Made by a program: the position numbers and the translations under genes. Shown piece after piece: positions 37,874 to 46,512 of a stretch of 64,000 nt of DNA. The notes beneath the pieces were generated by a model that ran no database searches, had not been told where the DNA came from, and worked only from the letters and a program-made list of their open reading frames with translations. This DNA comes from Campylobacter sp. RM16192. GTDB taxonomy: Bacteria; Campylobacterota; Campylobacteria; Campylobacterales; Campylobacteraceae. The stretch spans positions 558,001 to 622,000 of the forward strand of contig NZ_CP012552.1 of assembly GCF_004803855.2 (NCBI RefSeq), read 5' to 3'. The number at the start of each line of letters is the position of its first letter. Position 1 is the stretch's first letter.

Positions 37874-38653
37874 TCAAATTTCTACTAAAAATTTATCCCT
37901 ATTTTTAAAACAAGCACATTTGTTTATCCCTAAATTTTTAGCTATATCTTCACACTTTTGTCCGTTTAGTCCAACCTGATTTTTTGCGTGAGCATCTGAG
38001 CCAAAAGTAAGTGTAATGCCGTTACTTACAATCTCTTCAAGTAGCAAATTTGACGGATATTGTTCTCCGATAGGTTTTCTAAATCCGGCCGCATTTATTT
38101 CTACTGTTAAATTTGCTTTTTTTATTTCTTTTATAGCATTTTTTGCTATTAATCTAACATCTTTTTTAGGCAAAAATTTAAAGACTTTTATCAAGTCAAG
38201 ATGTCCCACGATATCAAATTTCCCACACTTTGCCATTTTTTCTATGCAATAAAAATAGTCTTCCCAAATTTTATCTATATCTTTATTTTTGTATTCGCCT
38301 ATGAATTCGGGATTATCAAATCCCCAGCCGCCCAAAAAATGCACCGAACCGATTAGATAATCAACCTTTCTAGTAAAAATTCTATCATCCATAAAGCCCT
38401 CTAAAAAATCAACCTCATAACCAAGCAAAATTTCAATTTCATTGCTAAAGTCACTACGTAAATTTAAGACTATATTTTCATATGCATCCATCTCGTCAAA
38501 GCCCATTCTATATGCTTCATCATATCTCATTGGAGCATGATCTGAAAAGCCGAAAAATTTAGTTCCTGATTTGATAGCTTCTAAAACGTACTCTCTTGGC
38601 TCATCAACTGCGTGTTTGCAAAGCGGAGTGTGGTTGTGCAGATTGACTTTCAT
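37874..38653 (-). CDS. hisJ: Histidinol-phosphatase, PHP family
   Basis: A 259-residue PHP-superfamily phosphoesterase. Metal-binding histidines appear in the N-terminal VNLHNHTPLCKHA (3-15) and in GFSDHAP (about 35-41), with GSVHFL, DIVGHLDL and GSDAH further on. HisK/HisJ-type enzymes dephosphorylate histidinol phosphate in histidine synthesis. PHP phosphatases act on several substrates, so the assignment is by family pattern. It is monocistronic and divergent from cheZ. Confidence 0.78.
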   Translation of the reverse strand: MKVNLHNHTPLCKHAVDEPREYVLEAIKSGTKFFGFSDHAPMRYDEAYRMGFDEMDAYENIVLNLRSDFSNEIEILLGYEVDFLEGFMDDRIFTRKVDYLIGSVHFLGGWGFDNPEFIGEYKNKDIDKIWEDYFYCIEKMAKCGKFDIVGHLDLIKVFKFLPKKDVRLIAKNAIKEIKKANLTVEINAAGFRKPIGEQYPSNLLLEEIVSNGITLTFGSDAHAKNQVGLNGQKCEDIAKNLGINKCACFKNRDKFLVEI

Positions 38654-38736
38654 AAATTTCCTTAAAAATAAAAAAGATAAAAATGATTTAAAAGTTAATT
38701 TTGGCTTTTTTAAACTAATATTTCGATAAATTTTAA

Positions 38737-38762
38737 TATAATCAGCTTAAATTTTAAGGAGA
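38737..38762 (+). promoter_or_regulatory. cheZ promoter -10 and ribosome site
   Basis: A -10 hexamer tataat (38737-38742) lies 25 bp before the cheZ start, followed by taaggag. No convincing -35, as common in this genus. Confidence 0.55.
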
Positions 38763-38766
38763 TTTT

Positions 38767-39477
38767 ATGACACAAGCAGAGTTAGACGCCCTGATGGCAG
38801 GCGGACTTGACGATAGTGATGAAATTTTAGCAGAAGAAGATAAAGAGATAGAAATCAAAGATACAAAGCAAGAGATTAATGATTCATTTAGTAACGAAAA
38901 CTACGCCAAAGACTACCGTGTATCGGCAAATATAGCTTGGCCTCCACCTCCACCAACTGATGATCACAAAATGGTTCATCAACTTGATGACGTAACTAAA
39001 GATAGCGAAGAAAAGGCTACTCAGATGCTTGATAAGCTTGATGCTATCAATAATTTTTTTATGGCTGCCGAGGGAGGATGCAATACTGTAAAAGACGGTA
39101 TCAAATACAACATAGAAATTTTTAACAAACTTCATGAAAAATTCCCTAATATTAGAGCTTTCCAAGAGGCAATTGATAAAAATACCGAGCTTTTAAACTC
39201 TATTGAGGATGTGATAGGAAATATCCAAATGGGCGAAGATGAAGTGATGATGACCATGGATATGATGCAGTATCAAGACATCCACCGCCAAAAGATAGAG
39301 CGCGTTATAAACGTGATGCGCGCGCTTAGCAAATATATGAGCAGTCTGTTTGAGGGCAAGATCGATGATGAAAAGCGCGTAGGATCTGCGGTACATATTG
39401 CAGGCGATACGACTACTGAAAATTTGGTAAGTAATGATGATATCGAAGCCTTGATCGAAAGTTTGGGTAAGAAGTGA
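38767..39477 (+). CDS. cheZ: CheZ-type CheY-phosphate phosphatase (epsilonproteobacterial form)
   Basis: A 236-residue protein. The active-site helix shows D171 and Q175 in QYQDIHRQKIER, the spacing of the catalytic Asp/Gln pair of E. coli CheZ. The flanking regions form the long helical hairpin. The N-terminal MTQAELDALMAGG resembles the CheY-binding peptide found in FliM, and the C-terminal NDDIEALIESLGKK is the second CheY-binding site. A proline-rich patch (WPPPPP, 59-64) links the N-terminal tail to the helical core. It dephosphorylates CheY-P during chemotaxis. Its stop overlaps the next gene's GTG start. Confidence 0.85.
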   Translation: MTQAELDALMAGGLDDSDEILAEEDKEIEIKDTKQEINDSFSNENYAKDYRVSANIAWPPPPPTDDHKMVHQLDDVTKDSEEKATQMLDKLDAINNFFMAAEGGCNTVKDGIKYNIEIFNKLHEKFPNIRAFQEAIDKNTELLNSIEDVIGNIQMGEDEVMMTMDMMQYQDIHRQKIERVINVMRALSKYMSSLFEGKIDDEKRVGSAVHIAGDTTTENLVSNDDIEALIESLGKK

Positions 39478-40733
39478 AAAGACCCGAGTTATTAAGTCCT
39501 GCAGGAAATTTAACCAAACTAAAAATCGCGCTTGAATACGGAGCGGACGCCGTATATGCAAGTGTAGCAAGTTTCTCGCTTAGAACCCGCTCGGCTAGAG
39601 AATTTAACTTGCAAACCTTTGAAGAGGCGATAGATTATACTCATTCAAAGGGCAAGAAATTTTACGCTACCGTCAATGCCTTTCCTTTTAACTCGCAAAT
39701 AGAGCCTTTAAAGCGCCATTTAAAGACGATTTCGGCGATGAAGCCGGATGCTTTCATCATCGCAACGCCGGGCGTTATGGGTCTAGCCAAAGAGATAGCG
39801 CCTGAGATAGAGGTTCACCTCTCTACGCAAGCAAACGTGCTAAATTTCTTGGATGCTAAAATTTATCACGATATGGGTGCAAAGCGTATAGTCGTGGCTC
39901 GCGAGATGAATTTAAAAGATGTGATCAAGATAAAAGAGGCAATTCCTACGCTCGATATCGAAATTTTCGTACACGGCTCAATGTGTTTTGCGTATTCGGG
40001 GCGGTGTTTGGTAAGCTCCGTTCAAAGCGGTCGTATGGCAAATCGCGGAAGCTGTGCGAATGACTGTCGCTTTAAATACGAGCTTTACGCCAAAAACGAT
40101 GAAAGCGGAGTGCTATTTCGCCTTGAAGAGGATGAAAACGGCACTCATATCATGAATTCAAAGGATTTAAAGCTCGCCGCTCACATAGAAGATATCATAA
40201 AATCAGGCGTAGTTGATAGCTTTAAGATAGAAGGGCGCACCAAAAGCGAATACTACGCAGCTTGCACAGCAAGAGCTTATAAAATGGCGATAGATGACGC
40301 TATGGCGGGTAAATTTGACGCGCAAATTTATGACGCGGAGCTAAATACGCTTAAAAATCGCGGCTTTACCGATGGATACTTAGTGCATAGACCCTTTGAA
40401 AGACCAAGTACGCAAAATCACTTCAGTAGCCTAGAAGAGGGCACTCATCAAGTAAACGCCATAAGCGAGGATGGAGAGTTCTTTAAGTGCAAATTTAAGA
40501 TAGTTTTAAACAGACCTTACGAGCTTGTAATGCCAATCGGCAAAGACGTAAGCGAAACGGAAAATGAAATTTGTAAAATTTACTCCAAAGATGGCAAGAA
40601 ATTTATAGAGTTGAAGAAGCTCATCACGAAAAAAGGCAAAGAGATGAGCGAAATTCATAGCGGAAATGAAAATGAGGTGAATTTAGGCGTGAAGTTGCCT
40701 GAATTTAGCTTTTTAAGAGAGGAGATAAGATGA
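39474..40733 (+). CDS. trhP: U32-family peptidase, TrhP/YegQ-like tRNA hydroxylation protein
   Basis: A 419-residue U32 family member. It starts RPELLSPAGNLTKLKIALEY with GADAVYAS and has the family signature near 168-200 (FVHGSMCFAYSGRCLVSS then NRGSCANDCRF), whose cysteines likely bind an Fe-S cluster. SFKIEGRTKS is also typical. The YegQ/TrhP branch makes 5-hydroxyuridine at tRNA position 34 using prephenate. Older annotation calls these collagenase-like proteases. It starts at a GTG overlapping the cheZ stop and overlaps purE by 4 bp, so the three are probably one operon. Confidence 0.82.
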   Translation: MKRPELLSPAGNLTKLKIALEYGADAVYASVASFSLRTRSAREFNLQTFEEAIDYTHSKGKKFYATVNAFPFNSQIEPLKRHLKTISAMKPDAFIIATPGVMGLAKEIAPEIEVHLSTQANVLNFLDAKIYHDMGAKRIVVAREMNLKDVIKIKEAIPTLDIEIFVHGSMCFAYSGRCLVSSVQSGRMANRGSCANDCRFKYELYAKNDESGVLFRLEEDENGTHIMNSKDLKLAAHIEDIIKSGVVDSFKIEGRTKSEYYAACTARAYKMAIDDAMAGKFDAQIYDAELNTLKNRGFTDGYLVHRPFERPSTQNHFSSLEEGTHQVNAISEDGEFFKCKFKIVLNRPYELVMPIGKDVSETENEICKIYSKDGKKFIELKKLITKKGKEMSEIHSGNENEVNLGVKLPEFSFLREEIR

Positions 40734-41227
40734 AATTTGTTTCGATCATAATGGGAAGCAAGAGCGATTACGAGATAGTAAACGAAGCGGCGAAAGTTTT
40801 AGAAAAATTTGAAGTAAGCTATGAGCTTATCATCTCTTCGGCGCATAGAAGCCCAAAGAGAACCAGCGAATATGTATCAAGCGCGGAAAGCAGAGGAGCT
40901 CAGGTGTTTATCGCAGCAGCAGGCATGGCGGCTCACTTGGCAGGAGCGATCGCTGCAAATACAACTCGCCCCGTTATCGGCATACCGATGGGCGGAAGCT
41001 CATTAAGCGGCGTTGATGCGCTTTATTCTACGGTGCAAATGCCTGCGGGCATGCCAGTTGGAACAGTTGCCATCGGCAAGGCCGGAGCGGTAAATGCGGC
41101 CTATCTTGCGCTTCAAATTTTAGCGCTTAATGATAGCTCGCTTGATGAGAGATTAAGAGCCGATAGAGACGCTAAGGCAAAAGCGGTCGAGGAAGACTCG
41201 AAAAAAGTGGAGGTCTTACTCGCGTAA
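40730..41227 (+). CDS. purE: N5-carboxyaminoimidazole ribonucleotide mutase
   Basis: PurE (165 aa) rearranges N5-CAIR to CAIR in purine synthesis. The N-terminal VSIIMGSKSDYEI and the SAHRSPKRT and FIAAAGMAAHLAGAIA motifs define the class I enzyme, with the conserved His in SAHR. PVIGIPMGGSSLSGVDAL and the QMPAGMPVGTVAIG loop complete the active site. It overlaps trhP by 4 bp. Confidence 0.95.
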   Translation: MKFVSIIMGSKSDYEIVNEAAKVLEKFEVSYELIISSAHRSPKRTSEYVSSAESRGAQVFIAAAGMAAHLAGAIAANTTRPVIGIPMGGSSLSGVDALYSTVQMPAGMPVGTVAIGKAGAVNAAYLALQILALNDSSLDERLRADRDAKAKAVEEDSKKVEVLLA

Positions 41228-41238
41228 AAGGAGCAAAA

Positions 41239-41709
41239 ATGCAGACTTATTTAAGCATCGATGAATTTTGCAAGCTTGTGCATTTGGATCGTGAAGTGAT
41301 AGAAGGCATGATAAAGCGCGGAGTGCTAAATACAAAAGAGCAAGACGGCAAAATTTACATAGAGGCAAACGAAGGCACGATGAGCGTAGTTCCAAGCGTA
41401 AGCGCAAATTTAAGCATAACAAGCAAGCCAAGCGAAGGGTTTAGCTTCGTTGAAAAGACGATAGGAACCATCCTAAATTTGCACGAAAAGGTGCTTGACG
41501 CTAAGGACGAAACGCTTGATGCTCTAAGAAATGAGAATAAATTTTTAAAAGAGGCGCTTTTTTCTATGCAAGAGCTTTACGATGATGATAGAAAGACTAT
41601 AGATACGCTTAACGAACAGCTTAAAAAGGCTAACGAAGAGATAGAGTTCTTAAAGCGTAAATATAAGCTCATGTGGAATAAAGCTGTGGAAAATTTCAAG
41701 GATAGCTAG
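41239..41709 (+). CDS. DUF3972-like coiled-coil protein
   Basis: A 156-residue protein. The N-terminal part (YLSIDEFCKLVHLDREVIEG, 4-23) looks like a MerR-type helix-turn-helix. A Ser/Val-rich linker and a long coiled coil (about 75-150) with heptads such as LDALRNENKFLKEALFSMQE follow. The protein is found next to purE in related genomes and carries a domain of unknown function, as I recall. Its last base overlaps the next gene's start (tag/gtg), so they are translationally coupled. Confidence 0.65.
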   Translation: MQTYLSIDEFCKLVHLDREVIEGMIKRGVLNTKEQDGKIYIEANEGTMSVVPSVSANLSITSKPSEGFSFVEKTIGTILNLHEKVLDAKDETLDALRNENKFLKEALFSMQELYDDDRKTIDTLNEQLKKANEEIEFLKRKYKLMWNKAVENFKDS

Positions 41710-42131
41710 TGCAAATTGTAGAGCAAAAAGAAAGCTTTGAAATTTGCGGACTAAAAATTCGTACGGATAACGCTAGCGAAATGAACGGCGGCGGTAAAAT
41801 AGCTGATTTATGGAGAGAATTTTTAAACTCCAGCTATAACGGAACGGATGAAATTTATGCCGTTTATCATGAGTATGAAAGCGACGTAAACGGCTCTTAC
41901 TCTTTACTTGTTGGCACCAAAGGCTCGCCGCGCGGAGTTTATGAAAAAGTTACCGTAGAAGTTGGCAAATATGCCGTATTTAGCAAAGAAGGCACCGATG
42001 AGAAAGCCGTGACAGAGCTTTGGCGTGAAATTTGGGAGTTTTTTGAAAACTCGAATTTAAAAAGAGCCTACGTGACGGACTTTGAAAAGTATTTAAAAGA
42101 CAAAATAGAAATTTATGTATCTACAAATTAA
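41709..42131 (+). CDS. GyrI-like/AraC effector-binding-domain protein
   Basis: A 140-residue stand-alone effector-binding (BacTx/GyrI-like) domain. The pattern [45 protein letters not shown] and [14 protein letters not shown]...[10 protein letters not shown] is characteristic of this fold, including the buried Glu that contacts hydrophobic cations in relatives. Without a DNA-binding domain it may sequester a small ligand or inhibit another protein. The GTG start overlaps the preceding stop, and glyQ follows 8 bp downstream. Confidence 0.75.
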   Translation: MQIVEQKESFEICGLKIRTDNASEMNGGGKIADLWREFLNSSYNGTDEIYAVYHEYESDVNGSYSLLVGTKGSPRGVYEKVTVEVGKYAVFSKEGTDEKAVTELWREIWEFFENSNLKRAYVTDFEKYLKDKIEIYVSTN

Positions 42132-42139
42132 GGATAAAA

Positions 42140-43012
42140 ATGACATTTTCACAAATTATTTTAACACTGCAAAACTACTGGCAAGAGCTTGGCTGTGTGA
42201 TACTTCAGCCATACGATATGCCCGCAGGCGCAGGAACATACCATCAAGCGACATTTTTAAGAAGTCTTGGCAAAAAGCCTTGGGCGACAGCTTATGTAGC
42301 GCCATCTCGCCGTCCGACTGACGGTAGATACGGAGAAAATCCAAACCGCTTGGGAGCGTATTATCAGTTTCAAGTTTTAATCAAACCAAGCCCTGAAAAC
42401 ATCCAAGAGCTTTATCTAAAAAGCCTTGAAAAACTTGGTTTTGATCTTAAAAAGCATGATATCCGCTTTGTCGAGGATAACTGGGAGAGTCCAACACTTG
42501 GCGCATGGGGGCTTGGTTGGGAAGTTTGGCTTGACGGTATGGAAGTGACGCAATTTACGTATTTTCAGCAGGTGGGCGGCATCACTTGCGATCTAATAAG
42601 TGCCGAGATAACATACGGGCTTGAGCGCCTTGCTATGTATCTGCAAGATGTTGATAGCGTATATGACATCGTTTGGGACGATAATGGCGGCAATGTCGTA
42701 ACTTACGGCGATGTGCATAAGCAAGGCGAGTATGAGTGGAGTAAATATAACTTCGAAGTTGCCGATACGAAGATGCTTTTTAATCAGTTTGAAAACGCCT
42801 TTAATGAGTGCAAAAACTGCTTAGAGGCTAAAATTTCACTTCCTGCGTATGATTATTGCATGCTTGCGGCACATACTTTTAACGTGCTTGACGCGCGTGG
42901 AGCGATTTCCGTAACTCAAAGACAAGATTATATCCTGAAAATTCGCGAGCTGGCCAAAGAGTGCGCGCTAACTTACAAGGCTAGCATAGATGAGCAAGAG
43001 GCGAATTCGTAA
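42140..43012 (+). CDS. glyQ: Glycyl-tRNA synthetase alpha subunit
   Basis: GlyQ (290 aa) is the class II catalytic subunit of the alpha2beta2 glycyl-tRNA synthetase. It opens [20 protein letters not shown] and has the conserved [38 protein letters not shown] and [20 protein letters not shown] blocks. GlyS (beta) is not in the window, which is normal for this group, where the two genes are unlinked. The nif3-like gene follows without spacing. Confidence 0.96.
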   Translation: MTFSQIILTLQNYWQELGCVILQPYDMPAGAGTYHQATFLRSLGKKPWATAYVAPSRRPTDGRYGENPNRLGAYYQFQVLIKPSPENIQELYLKSLEKLGFDLKKHDIRFVEDNWESPTLGAWGLGWEVWLDGMEVTQFTYFQQVGGITCDLISAEITYGLERLAMYLQDVDSVYDIVWDDNGGNVVTYGDVHKQGEYEWSKYNFEVADTKMLFNQFENAFNECKNCLEAKISLPAYDYCMLAAHTFNVLDARGAISVTQRQDYILKIRELAKECALTYKASIDEQEANS

Positions 43013-43741
43013 ATGAAAATAGCTGAAATTTATAAATTTTTAAATGAGCTAAGCCCATTTGAAAATCAAGAAAGCTGGGATAATAGCGGGCTTATAATCG
43101 GCTCGCCCCACGATGAAGTGAGTCAAATTTATCTAAGCCTTGATATTGATTTTGAGCTTTTGAGCAAAGTTAAGCCAAATTCGCTTATCATTACTCACCA
43201 TCCGCTGATATTTAAAGGACTAAAAAGCATAAATTCAAGTCTTTATCCAAGCTCGCTCATAACGCAAATGATAAAAAAAGAAATTTCATTAATAAGCCTT
43301 CATACGAATTACGATTTAAGCCATCTAAACGAATATGTAGCAAGCGAAATTTTGGGTTTTAAAGAGTATGAAAAAGATGAATTTTTGCTTTATATGGATG
43401 TGAATTTTAGCTTTGAAGAGCTTTGTGATTTTATAAAGGATAAATTTAGCCTGCAAACTTTAAGAGTTGCAAAAACTACTAACGAAAATAGAATTCGCCG
43501 TCTTGCACTCTGCACTGGAAGCGGCGGAGATCTTATATCAAAAGTTAAAGCCGACGCATTTTTGAGCGGGGACTTTAAATATCATCAAGCGCTTGAAGCT
43601 AAGATGAACGGATTAAATTTGATAGACATAGGGCATTTTGAAACAGAGCGCTATTTTGGGGAATCCTTGGCAAAATATTTGCAAAATTTGGGAGTTTTCA
43701 TTATAATAACTAACTCAAAAAACCCATTTGTATACCGCTAA
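43013..43741 (+). CDS. Nif3-like dinuclear metal centre protein (YbgI/YqfO family)
   Basis: A 242-residue protein with the Nif3 signature: ESWDNSGLIIG near the N-terminus, LIITHHPLIFKGLKSI (metal-binding His pair), LISLHTNYD, and the C-terminal DIGHFETERY with the last His/Glu ligands. Members form hexameric rings. The biochemical role is not settled; GTP cyclohydrolase I type 2 is a common label without firm support. Confidence 0.85.
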   Translation: MKIAEIYKFLNELSPFENQESWDNSGLIIGSPHDEVSQIYLSLDIDFELLSKVKPNSLIITHHPLIFKGLKSINSSLYPSSLITQMIKKEISLISLHTNYDLSHLNEYVASEILGFKEYEKDEFLLYMDVNFSFEELCDFIKDKFSLQTLRVAKTTNENRIRRLALCTGSGGDLISKVKADAFLSGDFKYHQALEAKMNGLNLIDIGHFETERYFGESLAKYLQNLGVFIIITNSKNPFVYR

Positions 43742-43756
43742 ACAAAAAGGAAAGTT

Positions 43757-44467
43757 ATGAATAAATATTTAGAGCAGCTTGTCGATCTTGCCCAAATCGA
43801 TAAAGAGATTGACGGATTTGGACCTAGACTAGAAAAAGTCGAGCGTGTTTTAAGAGCGACAAAAGATGAGCAAGCAGGCATTGCCGAGCAAATTTCAAAT
43901 ATTGACGAAGCCGTAGCCGAGTTAAAATTTCAAAAATCGCAAACCAACGCTCATATCGCTGAATTTTCTGCCAAGATTAAAGATGTCTCAAAGAAAAGCT
44001 CGGCAGCAAAAACCGAAAAAGAGATCAAGGCTCTTCAGCTTGAAGATGAGCTTGCCAGAGAGCAACTTGAGGCTGCGAATGATGAGATTGAAAGGCTTGA
44101 AAAGATAATCGCAAATAAAAACGATCTAAAAACCGAGCTTGAAGCTAAAAGTGCCGAGCTTACAACAAGCCTGCAAAAAATTGAAGCCGACATCGCTCAA
44201 GAGGTAAGTGCGATAGAAAAAGAAAGAGCTGAAATTTATGCAAAAAAAGATAAGCTGATCGGCGATATGAATCAAAAAATTCTTACATTTTACGAGAAAA
44301 TTCGCAAATGGGCTCACAACACCGCCGTAGTACCTGTAAAAAAACAAGCATGCTATGGCTGTTTCATGCAGATAAATGATAAAACTTATTCTGCGGTTAT
44401 AAAGGGCGAAGATGTCGTTACTTGCCCACATTGCGGAAGAATTTTATATAAAGAGACGGCTGAATAG
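43757..44467 (+). CDS. Coiled-coil protein with C-terminal C4 zinc ribbon
   Basis: A 236-residue protein. Residues about 10-175 form a long coiled coil rich in Glu, Ala and Lys. The C-terminal part carries two CxxC pairs (CYGC about 198-201 and CPHC about 222-225) forming a zinc ribbon. This architecture is that of CT398/Cj0706-like proteins, which may bind nucleic acids or sigma-54/secretion components in other bacteria. Role unproven. It lies between nif3-like and waaA in a housekeeping cluster. Confidence 0.78.
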   Translation: MNKYLEQLVDLAQIDKEIDGFGPRLEKVERVLRATKDEQAGIAEQISNIDEAVAELKFQKSQTNAHIAEFSAKIKDVSKKSSAAKTEKEIKALQLEDELAREQLEAANDEIERLEKIIANKNDLKTELEAKSAELTTSLQKIEADIAQEVSAIEKERAEIYAKKDKLIGDMNQKILTFYEKIRKWAHNTAVVPVKKQACYGCFMQINDKTYSAVIKGEDVVTCPHCGRILYKETAE

Positions 44468-44476
44468 CCCTAAAAT

Positions 44477-45631
44477 TTGGTAATAATATATTATATTTTA
44501 GCTCTGATTGCATTTGCGATCGGGGCTTTACCGCTTCTTTTTATCGCTTTTAAAACAAAATATCACCGCTCGATTCCCGCTAGATTTTTTCTTTTTAACA
44601 ATCCCAAATTTAATGAAGCAGACATTCATTTTCATGCTTGCTCGTTTGGTGAAATTCGCTCTATTGCGCCACTTTTAAAGAAATTTGAGAGTATGGCCGT
44701 AAGCGTGATAACAAAAACAGGATTTGACGAAGCTAAAAAGATAACGCCAAACACAAGATTTTTGCCGTTTGAAATTTTTATCCCTTTTTGGCTTAAAAGA
44801 TCTAAAATTTTAGTTATCTTTGAAGCAGAACTTTGGCTTATGCTTGTGTTTTGGGCTAAATTTAAAGGCTCAAGAGTTATTTTGATAAATGCTAGAATTT
44901 CAGATAGAAGCTATAAAAGATACTTGAAATTTAAGTTTTTTTATAATGAATTTTTTAAATTTATAGATAAAATTTATGCGCAAAGCGAGCTTGATAAACA
45001 AAGATTAATCAGTCTTGGCGCAAAAAACGTAGTCATAAACGGAAATATCAAATCGGCCTTTTTACCTAGCATTAGTAAAGCTTACACCAAGCCAAAAGAG
45101 CGCATTATAGTGCTTGCAAGCACTCATAAAGGGGAAGAAGAGCTGCTTTTAAATCATATAAATTTAAGAGAAAGCGATAAGCTTATTTTGGTTCCGCGCC
45201 ACCCTGAGAGATTTGATGAAGCGGGTGAAATTTTGGCTAAATTTGCCCGCAATCACGGCTTTAGTTTTGAGAGATTTTCAAAATCTCAAAATTTTAGCGC
45301 CAAATGCGTTCTTGTTGATACCATGGGCGAGCTTGTAAATATCTATGCGATATCAGACATCGTGATTTTGGGTGGCAGTTTTGTGCCAAATGTCGGCGGA
45401 CACAATCCGATCGAGGCGGTTCAGTTTGAAAATAGTATAATTACGGGCGAGTTTATATTTAACCAAAAGGCTCTTTTTGAACAGGTTGATGATGTGGTAT
45501 TTACTAAAGCCGAGTATATCGGCGATTTACTTAAAAAAGAGCTGAAAAAGAGTAAAATCCGTTCGCTTGGAAGTGCGGATGAAATCATAAAAGACATTAA
45601 GGATAGTTGTGAAAGAGGAAAAAGCTTATAA
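44477..45631 (+). CDS. waaA: 3-deoxy-D-manno-octulosonic acid (Kdo) transferase
   Basis: WaaA/KdtA (384 aa) adds Kdo to lipid A precursor at the inner membrane. An N-terminal membrane anchor (about 3-22) is followed by a GT-B fold: HACSFGEIRS (53-62) and the acceptor glutamate in the early part, VLASTHKGEEELLL (about 212-225), LVPRHPERF, and the C-terminal GGSFVPNVGGHNPIEAVQF motif. The TTG start at 44477 is the only candidate that keeps the membrane anchor. Its end overlaps the rluA-like gene by 23 bp. Confidence 0.92.
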   Translation: MVIIYYILALIAFAIGALPLLFIAFKTKYHRSIPARFFLFNNPKFNEADIHFHACSFGEIRSIAPLLKKFESMAVSVITKTGFDEAKKITPNTRFLPFEIFIPFWLKRSKILVIFEAELWLMLVFWAKFKGSRVILINARISDRSYKRYLKFKFFYNEFFKFIDKIYAQSELDKQRLISLGAKNVVINGNIKSAFLPSISKAYTKPKERIIVLASTHKGEEELLLNHINLRESDKLILVPRHPERFDEAGEILAKFARNHGFSFERFSKSQNFSAKCVLVDTMGELVNIYAISDIVILGGSFVPNVGGHNPIEAVQFENSIITGEFIFNQKALFEQVDDVVFTKAEYIGDLLKKELKKSKIRSLGSADEIIKDIKDSCERGKSL

Positions 45632-46367
45632 ACTCCTTGCTTTGCAAGAGGGAATTTCAAACAACGAAGCAAAGGAGCTCATAGATAGCGGATTAGTAAG
45701 CGCAAGGGGTCAAAAAATCGTAGTTGCAAGAGCAATGATGAGTGTTACTACTAAATTTAGCGTGCAGAAGATGCCAAAGCCTAGCGTGATATTTGAAGAT
45801 GAAAATTTAATCGCTATCAATAAGCCTGCGTTTTTGACATCCGAAAAAGTAAGTCAAATTTACAAATTTCCGCTTTTACACCGTCTTGATAAAGAGACTA
45901 GTGGAGTGCTTTTGCTTGTTAAAAATGAGGAATTTCAAAAAAAAGCCATTGAGGAATTTAAACATCACCGAGTGAAAAAAGAGTATATCGCGATGGTTAA
46001 AGGAATTTTAAGTGAAGATGTGAGAGTTGATGAACCTATAATCACTCTTAAAAATAAAGGCGGAGCGTATTCGAAAATTTCAAAAGATGGGAAAGAGGCT
46101 GTTTCTATAATTTCACCTGTCATGGTGGCGGGCAAAAAAAGCTTGGTGAGAGTTGAAATCCCAACAGGCAGAACTCATCAGATAAGAGTGCACCTAAATC
46201 ATATCGGATTTGGTATAGTCGGCGATGAAAAATATGCTAAAAACAGATCAAAGCGAATGTATTTGCATGCGTATAAAATAGAAATTTTAGGATATAAATT
46301 CAGCGCTAATTTGGGAAGTGATTTTAATGATTTTGGCTTTGAGATAGGCAAGAATTTTGAAGTTTAA
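45609..46367 (+). CDS. RluA-family RNA pseudouridine synthase
   Basis: A 252-residue pseudouridine synthase. An S4-like N-terminal region (LLALQEGISNNEAKELIDSG then LVSARGQKI) precedes the catalytic domain, whose HRLDKETSGVLLLVKN motif contains the catalytic Asp. GRTHQIRVHLNHIG and DEKYA near the C-terminus are standard. The RNA target (23S or tRNA) is not predictable here. The GTG start overlaps waaA by 23 bp. Confidence 0.88.
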   Translation: MKEEKAYKLLALQEGISNNEAKELIDSGLVSARGQKIVVARAMMSVTTKFSVQKMPKPSVIFEDENLIAINKPAFLTSEKVSQIYKFPLLHRLDKETSGVLLLVKNEEFQKKAIEEFKHHRVKKEYIAMVKGILSEDVRVDEPIITLKNKGGAYSKISKDGKEAVSIISPVMVAGKKSLVRVEIPTGRTHQIRVHLNHIGFGIVGDEKYAKNRSKRMYLHAYKIEILGYKFSANLGSDFNDFGFEIGKNFEV

Positions 46368-46512
46368 AGAGTGATAAAGCTAAAATTTAGTAAAATGCGT
46401 CCCTTATGTATTTAAATTAATTATAAACAGGCAAAATTTTAGGTGTTTTAAAGTGCCTAGGATAAGCCAAAAGCCATATTTGGCTAGCAAATAAATTTAA
46501 AAAGGTAAAGTT
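46368..46512 (+). promoter_or_regulatory. ffh upstream region
   Basis: A 145-bp gap. A 7-bp inverted repeat agccaaa/tttggct lies near 46465-46490 and could be a weak terminator for the preceding operon. A ribosome-site-like aaaggtaaag precedes the ffh start. No ORF. Confidence 0.4.

Noticed and set aside
39474-40733. Collagenase-like protease role for the U32 protein
   Set aside because: The sequence pattern fits the TrhP/YegQ tRNA hydroxylation branch better; protease function is an older family label.
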